Shown one piece after another: positions 1-10,674 of a stretch of DNA of 64,000 nucleotides (its first letter is position 1; each line of letters opens with the position of its first letter). A program made the position numbers and the translations under genes. Below the pieces are notes generated by a model. It was not told the origin of the DNA. It did no database searches and was given only the letters and a program-made list of their open reading frames with translations. The stretch lies in contig JBCBDU010000011.1 in the NCBI GenBank assembly GCA_038529355.1, forward strand, positions 1 to 64,000, written 5' to 3'. The stretch is from CALBPI01 sp038529355. GTDB taxonomy: Bacteria > Pseudomonadota > Gammaproteobacteria > Steroidobacterales > Woeseiaceae.

Positions 1-76
1 CACCAGCTACCGCCACCAAAAACAGCGTTGTCCAAAAACGTGTGAACGACGTCAGGCTCGCATTCAGTATTGCCAC
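1..76 (-). CDS. Start of an unknown membrane protein, cut by the window edge
   Basis: Twenty nucleotides after the stop of the upstream stress protein gene, a GTG at position 76 opens a frame that stays open to the window edge. The 25 visible residues begin (M)AILNASLTSF and then turn strongly hydrophobic (WTTLFLVAVAG), as in a signal anchor or first membrane segment. The tight spacing suggests a third gene of the SulP-Usp operon. No clear Shine-Dalgarno sequence is visible, and an ATG nearer the upstream stop runs into a stop after nine codons. Too little is visible to name a family, and the call rests on context. Confidence 0.3.
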   Translation of the reverse strand, partial: MAILNASLTSFTRFWTTLFLVAVAG

Positions 77-95
77 TGAGTTTGAGCCGACATAG

Positions 96-955
96 CTAGC
101 GCAACAGCAGCAGCGGGACCTTGCTGGTGCGAATCATTTTGGATGTGTGACTGCCGACGAAGAAATCGCGCACCCGCGAATGGCCGTAGGCACCCATGAC
201 AATCATTTGAACGTCGTTCGCGCGCCGGAATTCGCGCAGTTGCTCAACAACGTCGCCCTGCAGCAGATGCGCAGACACGCTGTGTCCGCGGGCCTCGAGC
301 AGGGCGGTTGCATCGTTCAGGCTGTCTTGATTGGCGGCGTTGTCAGCGCCCACGCACACGACATGACCGACCATCGCCTTCAGGACCGGCGTGTCAGCGA
401 TGTTGGCGATGGCATTGTTCGCGGTCGCGCTGCCGTCATAGGCAATCATGTAACGCTGCGGCGCTTGAAACTGCCCGACACTGACCAGAATCGGCGTATG
501 GATCGCGCGCACGACACTCTCGAGATGCGCGCCCAGGCGGTCCGGGTGATCCTCATGATCGCTACCACGACGACCGAGCACAAAGAGCCGGGTTGCCAAC
601 TCTCGGTTTTGCAGCGCTTCGAGCAAATCGCCGTGCCGCTGTTGGGCTGTAACGTCGCTAACGCCGGCTGACTGTGCGCGTGCAGTAGCATCGTCAAGCA
701 TATGTCGGCCGAGGGCCATCGCCAGTTTGCCACGTTTCTCATCTAGCGCCGTCAATTCGTCGAGCAAATCGATCGCATCGTCGGGTAACACGGTGCCGGA
801 GCGATCTGTGACAGGTGCGTCGGCTTTTTCAAGTACGTGCAGCAGATGCAGCGGTGCGGTAAACGTTGTGCTCGCCCATGCGGCGGCGTCGATGACCGGT
901 GTGGTCAGGCTCGAGCCATCGATGCAGGCTGTAATGTCGGTCTTGGTATCTGAGC

Positions 956-959
<4 letters not shown>
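96..959 (-). CDS. Tandem universal stress protein (two Usp domains)
   Basis: This 287-residue cytoplasmic protein carries two universal stress protein domains, about residues 8-150 and 165-287. The second has the nucleotide-binding signature of ATP-binding Usp proteins, G-x2-G-x9-G-S, at about residues 256-270 (MGAYGHSRVRDFFVGS). The matching site in the first domain (LGRRGSDHEDHPDRLGAH) has altered spacing and lacks the final serine, so the first domain probably does not bind ATP in the usual way. The start codon overlaps the stop of the SulP gene by four bases (ATGA), so the two proteins are probably made together. A role in sensing energy or stress state for the transporter is an inference from this pairing. 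Confidence 0.85.
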
Positions 960-2446
<1,487 letters not shown>

Positions 2447-2713
2447 GGCGTCCTGGTTGGGGGGAGTTGATCGTTGAGCGCGTGGCGGGCGCGCCTGATT
2501 GGGATCCGGTGAGGTGAGTCGTTAGCGGTACCTGTCGTTGCGCACCGACAAGCCGCTTACAGGTGCTGGCCAGTGCGCTATGGTAGCGAATAAACTGCAG
2601 GGGGTTGTGAAGAATTTACCGCGTGAACTGCTTCGCACGCTTTGCTTTGCAAGCGGACAGGCAATACGGGTCGATACAACCAGTCCGAATCGTCAGCGAC
2701 ATCGAACGAAATT

Positions 2714-4132
2714 ATGACATTACACATTCCTGATTTTTCATCGGCACGCGTTCTGGTCGCCGGTGATGTCATGCTTGATCAGTACTGGTTTGGCGCAACG
2801 CAGCGAATCTCACCCGAGGCGCCAGTGCCCGTGGTGCACGTTGATCATGACGAAGAGCGGCCGGGGGGTGCGGCGAACGTTGCGGTGAACCTTGCCAGTC
2901 TTGGCTGCCAAGTCCGGCTGGTTGGTGTGACCGGTGACGATGAGGCAGCAGGTCGGCTTGAGCATGTGCTCAGGTCGCAGTCCGTTGATGCCCAGCTATT
3001 GCGTAACCCCGATCAGTCGACGACCACTAAACTGCGCGTGTTGTCGCGGGGGCAACAGTTGATTCGGCTTGATCGTGAGCGACTCGACGGTGCCAGCATG
3101 TCGCTCAAAACGCCGGTCGAGGATGGCCTGGGCAAGCATTCGGTGTTGGTGCTTTCTGACTACGGTAAAGGTGCGCTACAAGATGTTGGCGCGCTTGTCT
3201 CTCAGGGGCGTGCAGTCGGTGCAACTGTGCTCGTTGATCCGAAAGGCAGTGATTTTGCCAAGTATCGTGGCGCCAGTGTGATTACCCCGAACGAGGCTGA
3301 GTTTCGCGCGGTCGCGGGCAATTGGCAAAATGATGACGAGTTGGTTGCACTGGCGCGCACGCAGCTGGCAGCAAATGCTCTGGATGCGCTGCTGATCACG
3401 AGAAGCGAGCGCGGCATGTTACTCGTTGAGGCCGACGAAGAGGCGTTCTTTCTGTCTACCGAGGCGCGCGAGGTGTTCGACGTCACGGGCGCCGGCGACA
3501 CAGTCATTGCAACGCTTGCAGCGGCGCTGGGCACGGGATCGTCGCTGCGCGATGCGGTGCAACTCGCCAATCTGGCGGCAGGGCGCGTTGTTGCGAAAAT
3601 CGGCGTTGCCACTGTGACGCCGGCAGAGTTGCGGGTTGCACTGCACAGTCGTGGCAAAGGTGGTCGCGAACCGGTAGCGCTGGATGCGTTGTTGGCGTTG
3701 ATCGAGGAGTCGCGCGCCGCCGGCGAGCGCGTTGTAATGACGAACGGTTGCTTCGATGTATTGCACGCAGGGCATGTCGCCTACCTTGAGGAAGCCAAAT
3801 CACTGGGCGACCGTTTGGTGGTCGCAGTCAATGATGATGCGTCCGTGCGACGACTCAAAGGCGAGGGTCGGCCCGTCAACACGATCGAAGATCGTTTGCT
3901 CGTGTTGTCCGGATTGGCAGCTGTTGACTGGGTGGTTTCTTTTGCGCACGACACGCCGCGCGAGTTGATTGAGGCTGTGCTGCCTGATGTGCTGGTCAAA
4001 GGCGGCGACTATGCCGTCGCCGACATTGTTGGCGGTGAGGCGGTGATCCGCAACGGCGGTGAGGTGAGAGTGCTTGCGTTCAGGCCCGGTCGCTCGTCCA
4101 GCAGCATCATTGCGAAAATACGCGGCGAATAA
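2714..4132 (+). CDS. hldE: Bifunctional heptose 7-phosphate kinase / heptose 1-phosphate adenylyltransferase
   Basis: HldE makes ADP-heptose for the LPS inner core in the cytoplasm. The 472-residue protein has an N-terminal PfkB/ribokinase domain (about 1-318) with the GAGD catalytic motif in VFDVTGAGDT. The C-terminal nucleotidyltransferase domain (about 340-472) has the signature TNGCFDVLHAGHVAYL. Length matches the fused enterobacterial enzyme. The open frame extends upstream to 2642, but the ATG at 2714 gives the expected family N-terminus (LHIPDFSSARVLVAGDVMLDQYW). The gene is followed after six bases by waaA, so heptose supply and Kdo transfer are co-transcribed. Confidence 0.95.
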   Translation: MTLHIPDFSSARVLVAGDVMLDQYWFGATQRISPEAPVPVVHVDHDEERPGGAANVAVNLASLGCQVRLVGVTGDDEAAGRLEHVLRSQSVDAQLLRNPDQSTTTKLRVLSRGQQLIRLDRERLDGASMSLKTPVEDGLGKHSVLVLSDYGKGALQDVGALVSQGRAVGATVLVDPKGSDFAKYRGASVITPNEAEFRAVAGNWQNDDELVALARTQLAANALDALLITRSERGMLLVEADEEAFFLSTEAREVFDVTGAGDTVIATLAAALGTGSSLRDAVQLANLAAGRVVAKIGVATVTPAELRVALHSRGKGGREPVALDALLALIEESRAAGERVVMTNGCFDVLHAGHVAYLEEAKSLGDRLVVAVNDDASVRRLKGEGRPVNTIEDRLLVLSGLAAVDWVVSFAHDTPRELIEAVLPDVLVKGGDYAVADIVGGEAVIRNGGEVRVLAFRPGRSSSSIIAKIRGE

Positions 4133-4138
4133 CAGACC

Positions 4139-5455
4139 GTGCGAATCTTCTACAACGCGCTGGTATTGCTGGGATTGCCGTTCGTCGCGCTCTATTGGGG
4201 TTGGCGGGCGATCACCGAGGCAACCTACAGGCGTAATTTTCTGCAACGTTTTGGGTTCCGCTATCCGCGAGTCGACCGGCAGCGCCCCGTGATCTGGGTG
4301 CATGCGGTGTCGGTCGGTGAAGTGCAGGCTTCGGCGGCGTTAGTTCGAGCCCTGCAGGCGCGAATGCCGGACGCGCAGATGCTTATTACGACTGTCACGC
4401 CCACAGGCGCTGATCGCGTGCAGCTGTTGTTTGGGGATGCCGTGCGCTGCGCCTATGTGCCCTATGATCTGATGCCGACGGTGCGGCGTTTTTACCGCAA
4501 AATCAAACCTGCGCTTGCGATTATCGTTGAGACAGAGCTGTGGCCGAATCTCTATCATGAAGCTGGGGTGCAAAATATTCCATTGGTGTTGGCAAGCGCG
4601 CGTATTTCGCCGCGATCTATGCCGCGCTACCGGCGCCTGGTTGGGTTGTTTCGCGATGCGTTGTCCAATGGCATTATCATCGCCGCGCAAAGCGAGATAG
4701 ATCGGCAACGTTTCGTAGAGCTGGGTGCCCCTCCCGAGCGTACGTTTGTGTCCGGCAACATCAAGTTCGACGTGAATGTGGATGAAGACATCACGCGTCG
4801 CGGGGAAGCGTTCCGCCGCGAGTTTCTCGGCGATCGTCCTGTGTGGATTGCTGCGAGCACACACGAAGGCGAGGAGGCGATTATTGTCGAGGCACATCAG
4901 CAGTTGTTGCAGACGATACCGGACTTGTTGCTGGTACTCGTACCACGACATCCGCCGCGTTTCGCTGAGGTTGCGCAATTGCTTGAACGTCTGGGGTGCA
5001 ATTTCGTGCGTCGGACCGACGGGCAACGCTGCACCGAGCAGACCAATATCCTGCTCGGCGACACGATGGGCGAAGTACCGATGTTCTACGCCGGCGCCGA
5101 CATCGCATTTGTCGGCGGCAGTTTGGTGCGCGTCGGTGGCCACAATCTGCTGGAGCCAGCGATCGCCGGTGTGCCCATTTTGACCGGGCCGTATTTGTTC
5201 AACGCCCAGGATATCGCCAACATGTTTCTGGAACGCGATGCGGCGCGCGTTGTTAGCAACGCTGCCGATTTGGTGACAAGCCTTAAAGCGCTGCTGGCTG
5301 ACGATCAGGAACGGGCCGCCATGGGGCAACGCGCCCAAGCATTGATGGATGAGAATCGCGGTGCCGTGAATCAGCTGCTTCAGCAACTGGAGCCGTTCAT
5401 TGACGGCGGCCGACCAATCGCCGGTACTAACCGGCCAACCGCTGATCCCGGCTAA
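4139..5455 (+). CDS. waaA: 3-deoxy-D-manno-octulosonic acid (Kdo) transferase
   Basis: WaaA adds Kdo to lipid IVA at the inner face of the inner membrane. The 438-residue protein starts with a hydrophobic anchor (YNALVLLGLPFVALYWGW). The GT30 catalytic glutamate lies in WVHAVSVGEVQA, and the C-terminal half has the GT-B sugar-nucleotide region FVGGSLVRVGGHNLLEPA. The start is a GTG six bases after the hldE stop; the next methionine would remove the anchor. The gene ends 11 bases before the convergent TolC-family gene. Confidence 0.93.
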   Translation: MRIFYNALVLLGLPFVALYWGWRAITEATYRRNFLQRFGFRYPRVDRQRPVIWVHAVSVGEVQASAALVRALQARMPDAQMLITTVTPTGADRVQLLFGDAVRCAYVPYDLMPTVRRFYRKIKPALAIIVETELWPNLYHEAGVQNIPLVLASARISPRSMPRYRRLVGLFRDALSNGIIIAAQSEIDRQRFVELGAPPERTFVSGNIKFDVNVDEDITRRGEAFRREFLGDRPVWIAASTHEGEEAIIVEAHQQLLQTIPDLLLVLVPRHPPRFAEVAQLLERLGCNFVRRTDGQRCTEQTNILLGDTMGEVPMFYAGADIAFVGGSLVRVGGHNLLEPAIAGVPILTGPYLFNAQDIANMFLERDAARVVSNAADLVTSLKALLADDQERAAMGQRAQALMDENRGAVNQLLQQLEPFIDGGRPIAGTNRPTADPG

Positions 5456-5466
5456 CGCAACCGCGG

Positions 5467-6843
5467 CTATTCTTCGAGCAGTGCGTTGATCGTTTCCAGG
5501 TCTTGTACGCGCAGGCTGCCAGCAGCATTCTTCAAACGTAGAACGTTCAACAAATAGTCATAGCGGGCACGCAAAAACTGTGTCCGTGCGTTGAACAAGT
5601 TACGTTGCGCATCAAGCACATCTACCGTTGTGCGGGTACCGACCTCGAATCCGGCTTGAGTGGCTTCCAGTGCTGTTTCACTCGAGCGCAGCGCTTGCTC
5701 AAGCGCTTTGGTTCTGGAGATCTCGGTAAGAACGCCAAGGTAGGCGTCGCGAGTCAGGCGCTCGGTTTCGCGCGAGACGCGTTGCACGCGCTCGCGTGCT
5801 GCTCGATGTAGATAGACCGCTTCACGAATCTGCGAAGTCGTTCGAAAACCGGAAAACACGGGTACGCTAAACTGCAGCGCGATACTCTCGTTGTCGGATT
5901 CAAAGGCGAATGGCGAAAATGCCGAACCGTTGAAAGATTGTTCCGAATCTTGCTGGTTATAGGAGCGACGCACGACAAGATCTAGCGTCGGGTAGCGGCT
6001 ACCGCGGCGCACGCCGATCTCTTTGCTGGCGATTTCGGATTCGATACGGCTCGCTACCAGGGTTAGGTTTTGCCCCAAAGCGGTATCCACCCATGTGTTC
6101 TCGTTGGCTGGCTGAGGCGCCACCAAAGGAATCTGTCCGGCGGGTTTGGCAAGCTCAGTAATGCGACTACCGGTAATTTCAGTTAGCAAGTAGGTCGCTG
6201 TCGCGAGCGTGCGTTTGGCGGCGATCTCGTCGGCGACTGATTGGTCAAACGCCGCCTGTGATTCCTGGACATCGGTGATGGCAATCAATCCAACTTCAAA
6301 GCGCTTTTGGGACTGATCGAGTTGTTTTGCGATGGCGATGCGATTTGCTTCGCTGGCTTCCAGCGAATCTTCGGCTGCGAGTACATCGAAATAACGCTCA
6401 GACACACGCAGCAGTAAGTCCTGTTGCGCAGCTTCATATTGTGCATCAGCTTGAGCGACGCGCTTACCGGCCTGTTGCAATCCGGCAATTTGATCCCAGC
6501 GGAACACCGTCTGCGTCAGCTGGACCTCCCAGTTACGTCCTTCGACATTACGATCCTCGAAAGGCACTTCTTCCTGTATGACTACGCCACCAATGACGTT
6601 AGTAATTACTCTGCTACCTTCTGAGCCGGCTTCAGACGCCCCGCCAGAAGCAGTGATCTGCGGGAACAACAGGCCGCGTGCTTGCGGTGCTGCCTCGGAA
6701 GTGGCCATGCGATTGGCCTCAGCCTCGCGAATCAGCGGATCTGACTGCAGCGCGCGCTGGTAGATGTCGAGCAGATTCTCGGCGCTTGCGGCACCCGGCA
6801 GAGCAATCGCCAGGACTGCCAGTACAATTCGGGATGTGTTCAT
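5467..6843 (-). CDS. tolC: TolC-family outer membrane efflux protein
   Basis: The 458-residue product has a signal peptide (about 1-21, ending in GAASA) followed by two outer-membrane-factor repeats rich in long helices. Hallmarks include NLLDIYQRALQSDP at the start of the mature part and GTRTTVDVLDAQRNLFNART in the second repeat. It would form the trimeric outer-membrane channel for type I secretion and tripartite efflux pumps. No pump or adaptor gene is adjacent, as is usual for the housekeeping TolC. In several gammaproteobacteria TolC lies near waaA, as here. A plausible sigma-70 promoter (6894-6923) precedes it. Confidence 0.9.
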   Translation of the reverse strand: MNTSRIVLAVLAIALPGAASAENLLDIYQRALQSDPLIREAEANRMATSEAAPQARGLLFPQITASGGASEAGSEGSRVITNVIGGVVIQEEVPFEDRNVEGRNWEVQLTQTVFRWDQIAGLQQAGKRVAQADAQYEAAQQDLLLRVSERYFDVLAAEDSLEASEANRIAIAKQLDQSQKRFEVGLIAITDVQESQAAFDQSVADEIAAKRTLATATYLLTEITGSRITELAKPAGQIPLVAPQPANENTWVDTALGQNLTLVASRIESEIASKEIGVRRGSRYPTLDLVVRRSYNQQDSEQSFNGSAFSPFAFESDNESIALQFSVPVFSGFRTTSQIREAVYLHRAARERVQRVSRETERLTRDAYLGVLTEISRTKALEQALRSSETALEATQAGFEVGTRTTVDVLDAQRNLFNARTQFLRARYDYLLNVLRLKNAAGSLRVQDLETINALLEE

Positions 6844-6893
6844 GACGTTCGTAGCGATTCCGTGTTGGTAATGGTGTTATAGTCAGCTAGTAC

Positions 6894-6923
6894 ACTATAT
6901 CGCCGGGGTTATGCTCGGGTCAA
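6894..6923 (-). promoter_or_regulatory. Putative sigma-70 promoter for the TolC-family gene
   Basis: On the minus strand TTGACC (6923-6918) and TATAGT (6899-6894) are separated by 18 bases, about 50 bases before the TolC start codon. The -35 overlaps the stop codon of the rhodanese gene, so tolC could be transcribed separately from the upstream pair. Confidence 0.45.
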
Positions 6924-7237
6924 TAGCGCGGCAGGGATGGATCAACTTCCGCGGACCATCTATCGATGCCGCCCGTTACGTTATAGATGCTGGTAAAGCC
7001 ATTAACGTTTAGTAGCATGGCGGCCTGGGCACTGCGCACGCCGCCATGACAAAGTGCTGCGACTGGCGCGGCAGGGTTCAGTTCATTCAATCGGTCTGCC
7101 AGTTGGCCCAGCGGGATATGCACGGCCTGTGGCAATGACACGATGTCCAGCTCCCACCCTTCGCGTACATCCAGCAGTTGTATGGATCCGTCCACCAGTT
7201 TGGCGGCGGTTTGCGTCGGGGTAAGTTCTTCGTACAT
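6920..7237 (-). CDS. Single-domain rhodanese-like protein
   Basis: This 105-residue protein is a single rhodanese domain. The active-site loop is intact, with Cys63 in ALCHGGVRSAQA, so it can in principle carry a persulfide and transfer sulfur. The DVRE motif near residue 23 is the usual family feature. It begins directly after the stop of the pcm-like gene, with no intervening base, and is followed by tolC. The acceptor of the sulfur is unknown. The GlpE/PspE-like size points to a cytoplasmic sulfur carrier rather than a large thiosulfate transferase. Confidence 0.85.
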   Translation of the reverse strand: MYEELTPTQTAAKLVDGSIQLLDVREGWELDIVSLPQAVHIPLGQLADRLNELNPAAPVAALCHGGVRSAQAAMLLNVNGFTSIYNVTGGIDRWSAEVDPSLPRY

Positions 7238-7888
7238 TCAAAAATCCAGTGTGGCGGGCATAGCGAAGTCGTGCAGCGGTGGTAGCGCGGTTTCAAACAG
7301 TGCCTCGCGCTCCCAGCGCTCATCGCTGAACTTGCGCACCCGCATCGCGACCGCCGTGGCGCCTTCGCCAGTGACGGCAAACAGTCGGCCGCCGGTTTTG
7401 AGCTGAGCCTCGAACGGCTTCAGCGACGTCGCGACACTGCCACCGACAACGATGACATCGTATTGCTGTTGCGGCAATCCGAGTGTGACATCGAGCGCTT
7501 CGACCTGCACGCCGTCAATTTCGTTGGCAGCAAGGTTTGCTTCGGTCATCGCGACCATCGCATCGAGTCGATCCAGCGCGTGCACACGGCCTCCCAGCAT
7601 TGCCAGACAAGCAGTCAGGAAGCCGCTGCCACAACCGATTTCCAACACACTGTCGGTGGCTGCGATATCAAGCGCCTGCAGGATCCGACCTTCCAGTTTT
7701 GGTGTGAACATCCGTTGGCCAGAACCAAGCGGAATGTTGATGTCAGCAAACGCTGCGTCGCGCCATGCCTCAGGCACAAAGCGTTCGCGCGCAACGCTTG
7801 CCAAGGTGTCAAGCACGTCGGGGGCAAAGACGTCCCACGCACGCACTTGTTGGTAGACCATTTGCTGGCGTGCAAGCTCTGTATTCAT
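7238..7888 (-). CDS. Protein-L-isoaspartate O-methyltransferase-like protein
   Basis: The 216-residue product is a class I SAM-dependent methyltransferase of the Pcm family. Motif I is at about residues 82-90 (LEIGCGSGF), and the N-terminal part has the family pattern RERFVPEAW. It differs from textbook Pcm at the substrate-side segment: the usual Q-x-I-S-Q-P block is replaced by GQRMFTPKLEGRIL. Enzymes of this sub-branch are found beside tolC in other gammaproteobacteria and are usually labelled Pcm, but repair of isoaspartate should not be assumed. The rhodanese gene follows immediately. Confidence 0.8.
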   Translation of the reverse strand: MNTELARQQMVYQQVRAWDVFAPDVLDTLASVARERFVPEAWRDAAFADINIPLGSGQRMFTPKLEGRILQALDIAATDSVLEIGCGSGFLTACLAMLGGRVHALDRLDAMVAMTEANLAANEIDGVQVEALDVTLGLPQQQYDVIVVGGSVATSLKPFEAQLKTGGRLFAVTGEGATAVAMRVRKFSDERWEREALFETALPPLHDFAMPATLDF

Positions 7889-8168
7889 CTACGTTCCAAT
7901 GCGAAAACACACATAATATTATTTCACAGCGACTGCGCTGCGTGTAGCTTATGCACAGTCCACTGCGTGTTATGGTTAATCATGGCACCCAAGGCGTCGT
8001 CGATCAGCTAATCTTGAATGGAATCATAACTATAACAATATCGCTCTTTGACCGAACGGGGCCGTTTCCGGACCGGATCTTCCCGCACTGCGTAGTGTCA
8101 AAAACCCAATGAAGGGTGCGCACGCGATCACAGTGCCGCGACTAGAGCCAGCGATGCGACAGGGGTAA
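7889..8168. other. Divergent intergenic region, pcm-like / GGDEF-EAL
   Basis: These 280 bases hold the start signals of two divergent genes. AT-rich stretches around 7910-7930 and 8015-8045 could contain -10 elements (for example TATAAC near 8031), but I could not pair any with a good -35. I see no coding potential or long repeat. Confidence 0.4.
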
Positions 8169-10484
8169 GTGTTCCGCATGCCGAGCTATCAGTTCATGGC
8201 GTTTTTCGTGATCGGCGCAGTTGCGCTGATCGCCGTCGTGGGCGCGATATTTTTTTGGCGACGCTACCGGCGGCTGACGCAAGCATTGCAGGGATTGAAT
8301 GCTGATATCCGCGATGCGGCTGCCGATGCGTCGGTGGGTCGCCGGCTGACCGATGGTGATGCTGAAGTCTATCCGGTCAGCACGACGGTCAATCAGTTGT
8401 TTGATGCGCTGAGCGCAAAAGAGCACGAGCTGACCGAGCGTGATCAGCGCTTCACACGGTTTGCGCAAGCACTACCCGAGGTCACGCTGATTCACAACGA
8501 GCGCATTTTGTTCGCCAATGCCGCCGCCGCGTCTTTGGTCGGCCTGGATAGTCAGGCGCTGCTCGACAAACCTGTCGTTGATCTGGTCAAACCGCCGTAT
8601 CGTGCGTTGCTGCGAGAGTCGACAGCGCGTCGTCTGGCCGGTGAGCATGTACCGTCGCGGCAGCAGCTGCAGCTGATCAGCGCTGAGCACGGAGCTTTGT
8701 GGGTCGAGGCGACCGCGGTCCTGACCGAATACAACTCCCAACCGGCGATTTTGACGATTGCGCGGGACATTTCGGACCGCAAGAATGCCGGTGCACGCAC
8801 GACGGAGCAGGCGCGGCTGCCATCTTTGGCGTTGGAGTCTATGGCCGAAAGCGTTTTGACGACCGACCGGCAGGGCGTTGTGACGACGCTGAACGCTGCG
8901 GCGGCCGAGATTTTGGGCGTGCTGCCGCGCGATGCGATCGGCATGCCGTTTGGACAGCTCGCGACGCTGGTTGACGAAGCCGATCACAAAGCACTCGGTA
9001 ATCCGGTTGAGAAGTGCCTGGCGTTACGCCAACGCGTGAATATGGGGCGCCGTGCGTTGTTGTTGCGCAAGACCGGTGGCGATGCATGTTCGGTCGAGCT
9101 GACCGCCTCGCCAATCGAGGATGATGCCGGTGAGTTGATCGGCGTGGCAGTGGTTTTTCAGGATGTCAGCGAGATTCGCGGTCAGGCGCGCGAGATCAGC
9201 TACCAGGCGAGTCACGATGCACTAACCGGCCTGATCAACCGACGTGAGTTCGAGCATCGCGTTGAGCAGGCAACCGGCGATGTGCGTGGCGAAAATTCTC
9301 AATTCGTGCTGGCGTATCTGGATCTTGACCGCTTCAAGCTGGTCAATGATGCCTGTGGGCACCAGGCTGGTGATGATTTGCTGCGCAAGGTTGCTGCGTT
9401 GTTGCGCGAGCAGGTCCGTGACAGTGATTCGGTGGCGCGCATTGGTGGCGACGAGTTTGCAATGTTGCTACCGGGCTGCCCGTTGGAGAAGGCGCAACAG
9501 ATCGCTGACAATACCTGCAAGGCAATCGCTGATTACCGCTTCATTTGGCGCGATCGGATTTTCACGATCGGCGTGAGCATCGGTTTGCTCGAAATCCGCG
9601 AGTCCAGCGGCAATGTGCAAGATATTCTCGCAGCGGCAGATTCGGCGTGCTACATGGCCAAGCGCGGCGGGCGCGGGCAGGTGCACGTGTACTCGGAGAG
9701 CGACGAAATCATTGCACGCGAGCGGGGCGAGATTCGCTGGTTGCAACGCTTGCAAGCGGCGCTGAAAGACGGGCGTTTCAGTCTGGCCACCCAACCAATC
9801 ATATCGCTGGGTAATGAACGACCGGCAGGTCCGGCCTGTGAAGTGTTGCTGCGCTTGCGGCGCCGCCACGGTGAGTTAATCCAACCGGTTGAATTCATGG
9901 CTGCGGCCGAACGTTATCAGTTGATGCCGGACATCGATCGTTGGGTAGTCAGAGCGGCATTCGACGCAATTGCCAACCACGAGCTTGTGCTGCCGAACCG
10001 GCGCAGTTGCGGCATTAATCTGTCCGGTCAAACCTTGTCTGATGAGGGCTTTCTCGAGTACGTCGTGGACGCATTGGATGTGACCGGTATTAGCCCCGAA
10101 TCCGTGTGTTTTGAGATGACCGAGGAGTCGGTTTACGAGAACTTCACCAGCGCGCGGCGCTTCATCGAGGTGCTGCATGGCATGGGTAGCCGCTTCGCGC
10201 TGGATAACTATGGCAGTGCGCCCGGCGCCTTCACGCGGTTACGCGATTTGCCACTGGATTTTCTGAAGATTGACGGCAAGCTGACGCGCAACTTGTCGGC
10301 GGACGCGGTGAATCAGGAAGTCGTTGCATCGATGATCCGCCTGGCGCGCACGATGCAGTTCCAGACGGTTGCTGAACAGGTCGAAGAGCAGGAAGATTTC
10401 GACACGCTGCGTGATCTGGGTGTGGACTTTGCGCAGGGCTTTTTTATTCGCTCACCGTCATTGTTGGGCGGTAGCGCGCATTAA
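8169..10484 (+). CDS. Membrane-anchored PAS-PAS-GGDEF-EAL cyclic-di-GMP protein
   Basis: This 771-residue protein has one N-terminal membrane segment (about 10-30), a linker, two PAS-like sensor regions (roughly 90-200 and 205-325), a GGDEF domain and a C-terminal EAL domain. The cyclase motif is intact (RIGGDEFAML, GGDEF at 426-430), with an inhibitory RxxD site (RDSD) five residues before it. The EAL domain keeps the ExLxR motif (E558, as EVLLRLR), NLSGQ, KIDG and QGFF. However, the DDFGTG loop reads DNYGSA (D679-N680), which removes a metal-binding aspartate. The start is taken as GTG 8169; ATG 8178 is equally possible. The gene stands alone. Confidence 0.93.
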   Translation: MFRMPSYQFMAFFVIGAVALIAVVGAIFFWRRYRRLTQALQGLNADIRDAAADASVGRRLTDGDAEVYPVSTTVNQLFDALSAKEHELTERDQRFTRFAQALPEVTLIHNERILFANAAAASLVGLDSQALLDKPVVDLVKPPYRALLRESTARRLAGEHVPSRQQLQLISAEHGALWVEATAVLTEYNSQPAILTIARDISDRKNAGARTTEQARLPSLALESMAESVLTTDRQGVVTTLNAAAAEILGVLPRDAIGMPFGQLATLVDEADHKALGNPVEKCLALRQRVNMGRRALLLRKTGGDACSVELTASPIEDDAGELIGVAVVFQDVSEIRGQAREISYQASHDALTGLINRREFEHRVEQATGDVRGENSQFVLAYLDLDRFKLVNDACGHQAGDDLLRKVAALLREQVRDSDSVARIGGDEFAMLLPGCPLEKAQQIADNTCKAIADYRFIWRDRIFTIGVSIGLLEIRESSGNVQDILAAADSACYMAKRGGRGQVHVYSESDEIIARERGEIRWLQRLQAALKDGRFSLATQPIISLGNERPAGPACEVLLRLRRRHGELIQPVEFMAAAERYQLMPDIDRWVVRAAFDAIANHELVLPNRRSCGINLSGQTLSDEGFLEYVVDALDVTGISPESVCFEMTEESVYENFTSARRFIEVLHGMGSRFALDNYGSAPGAFTRLRDLPLDFLKIDGKLTRNLSADAVNQEVVASMIRLARTMQFQTVAEQVEEQEDFDTLRDLGVDFAQGFFIRSPSLLGGSAH

Positions 10485-10674
10485 GAGAGCCATCCAATAG
10501 CGTTATTGAAAAGATGATCTCGCGTGTCGCCGGTATCTCCCTAACCGGTCGACCGCGTGTTATCGAACCGTTGCCGGTTCGGACAGACAATGCCTGCGCT
10601 GAGCCTACCGAATCGGTACGCAAGCGATTCAGGCACTGCATGTCGATGCGTCCCTGTCTTCGCAAGCGTTGTCG
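10485..10674. other. Convergent intergenic region with a perfect hairpin
   Basis: Between the convergent GGDEF-EAL and phosphofructokinase genes lies a 7-base-pair perfect hairpin, arms at 10564-10570 and 10575-10581 with the loop TTGC. There is no U-run on either side, so it would be at most a factor-assisted or weak bidirectional terminator. Short open frames here show no family resemblance. Confidence 0.35.

Noticed and set aside
4340..5386. 348-codon minus-strand open frame
   Set aside because: It is antisense to waaA; the His/Gln/Arg-rich translation is typical of a shadow frame.
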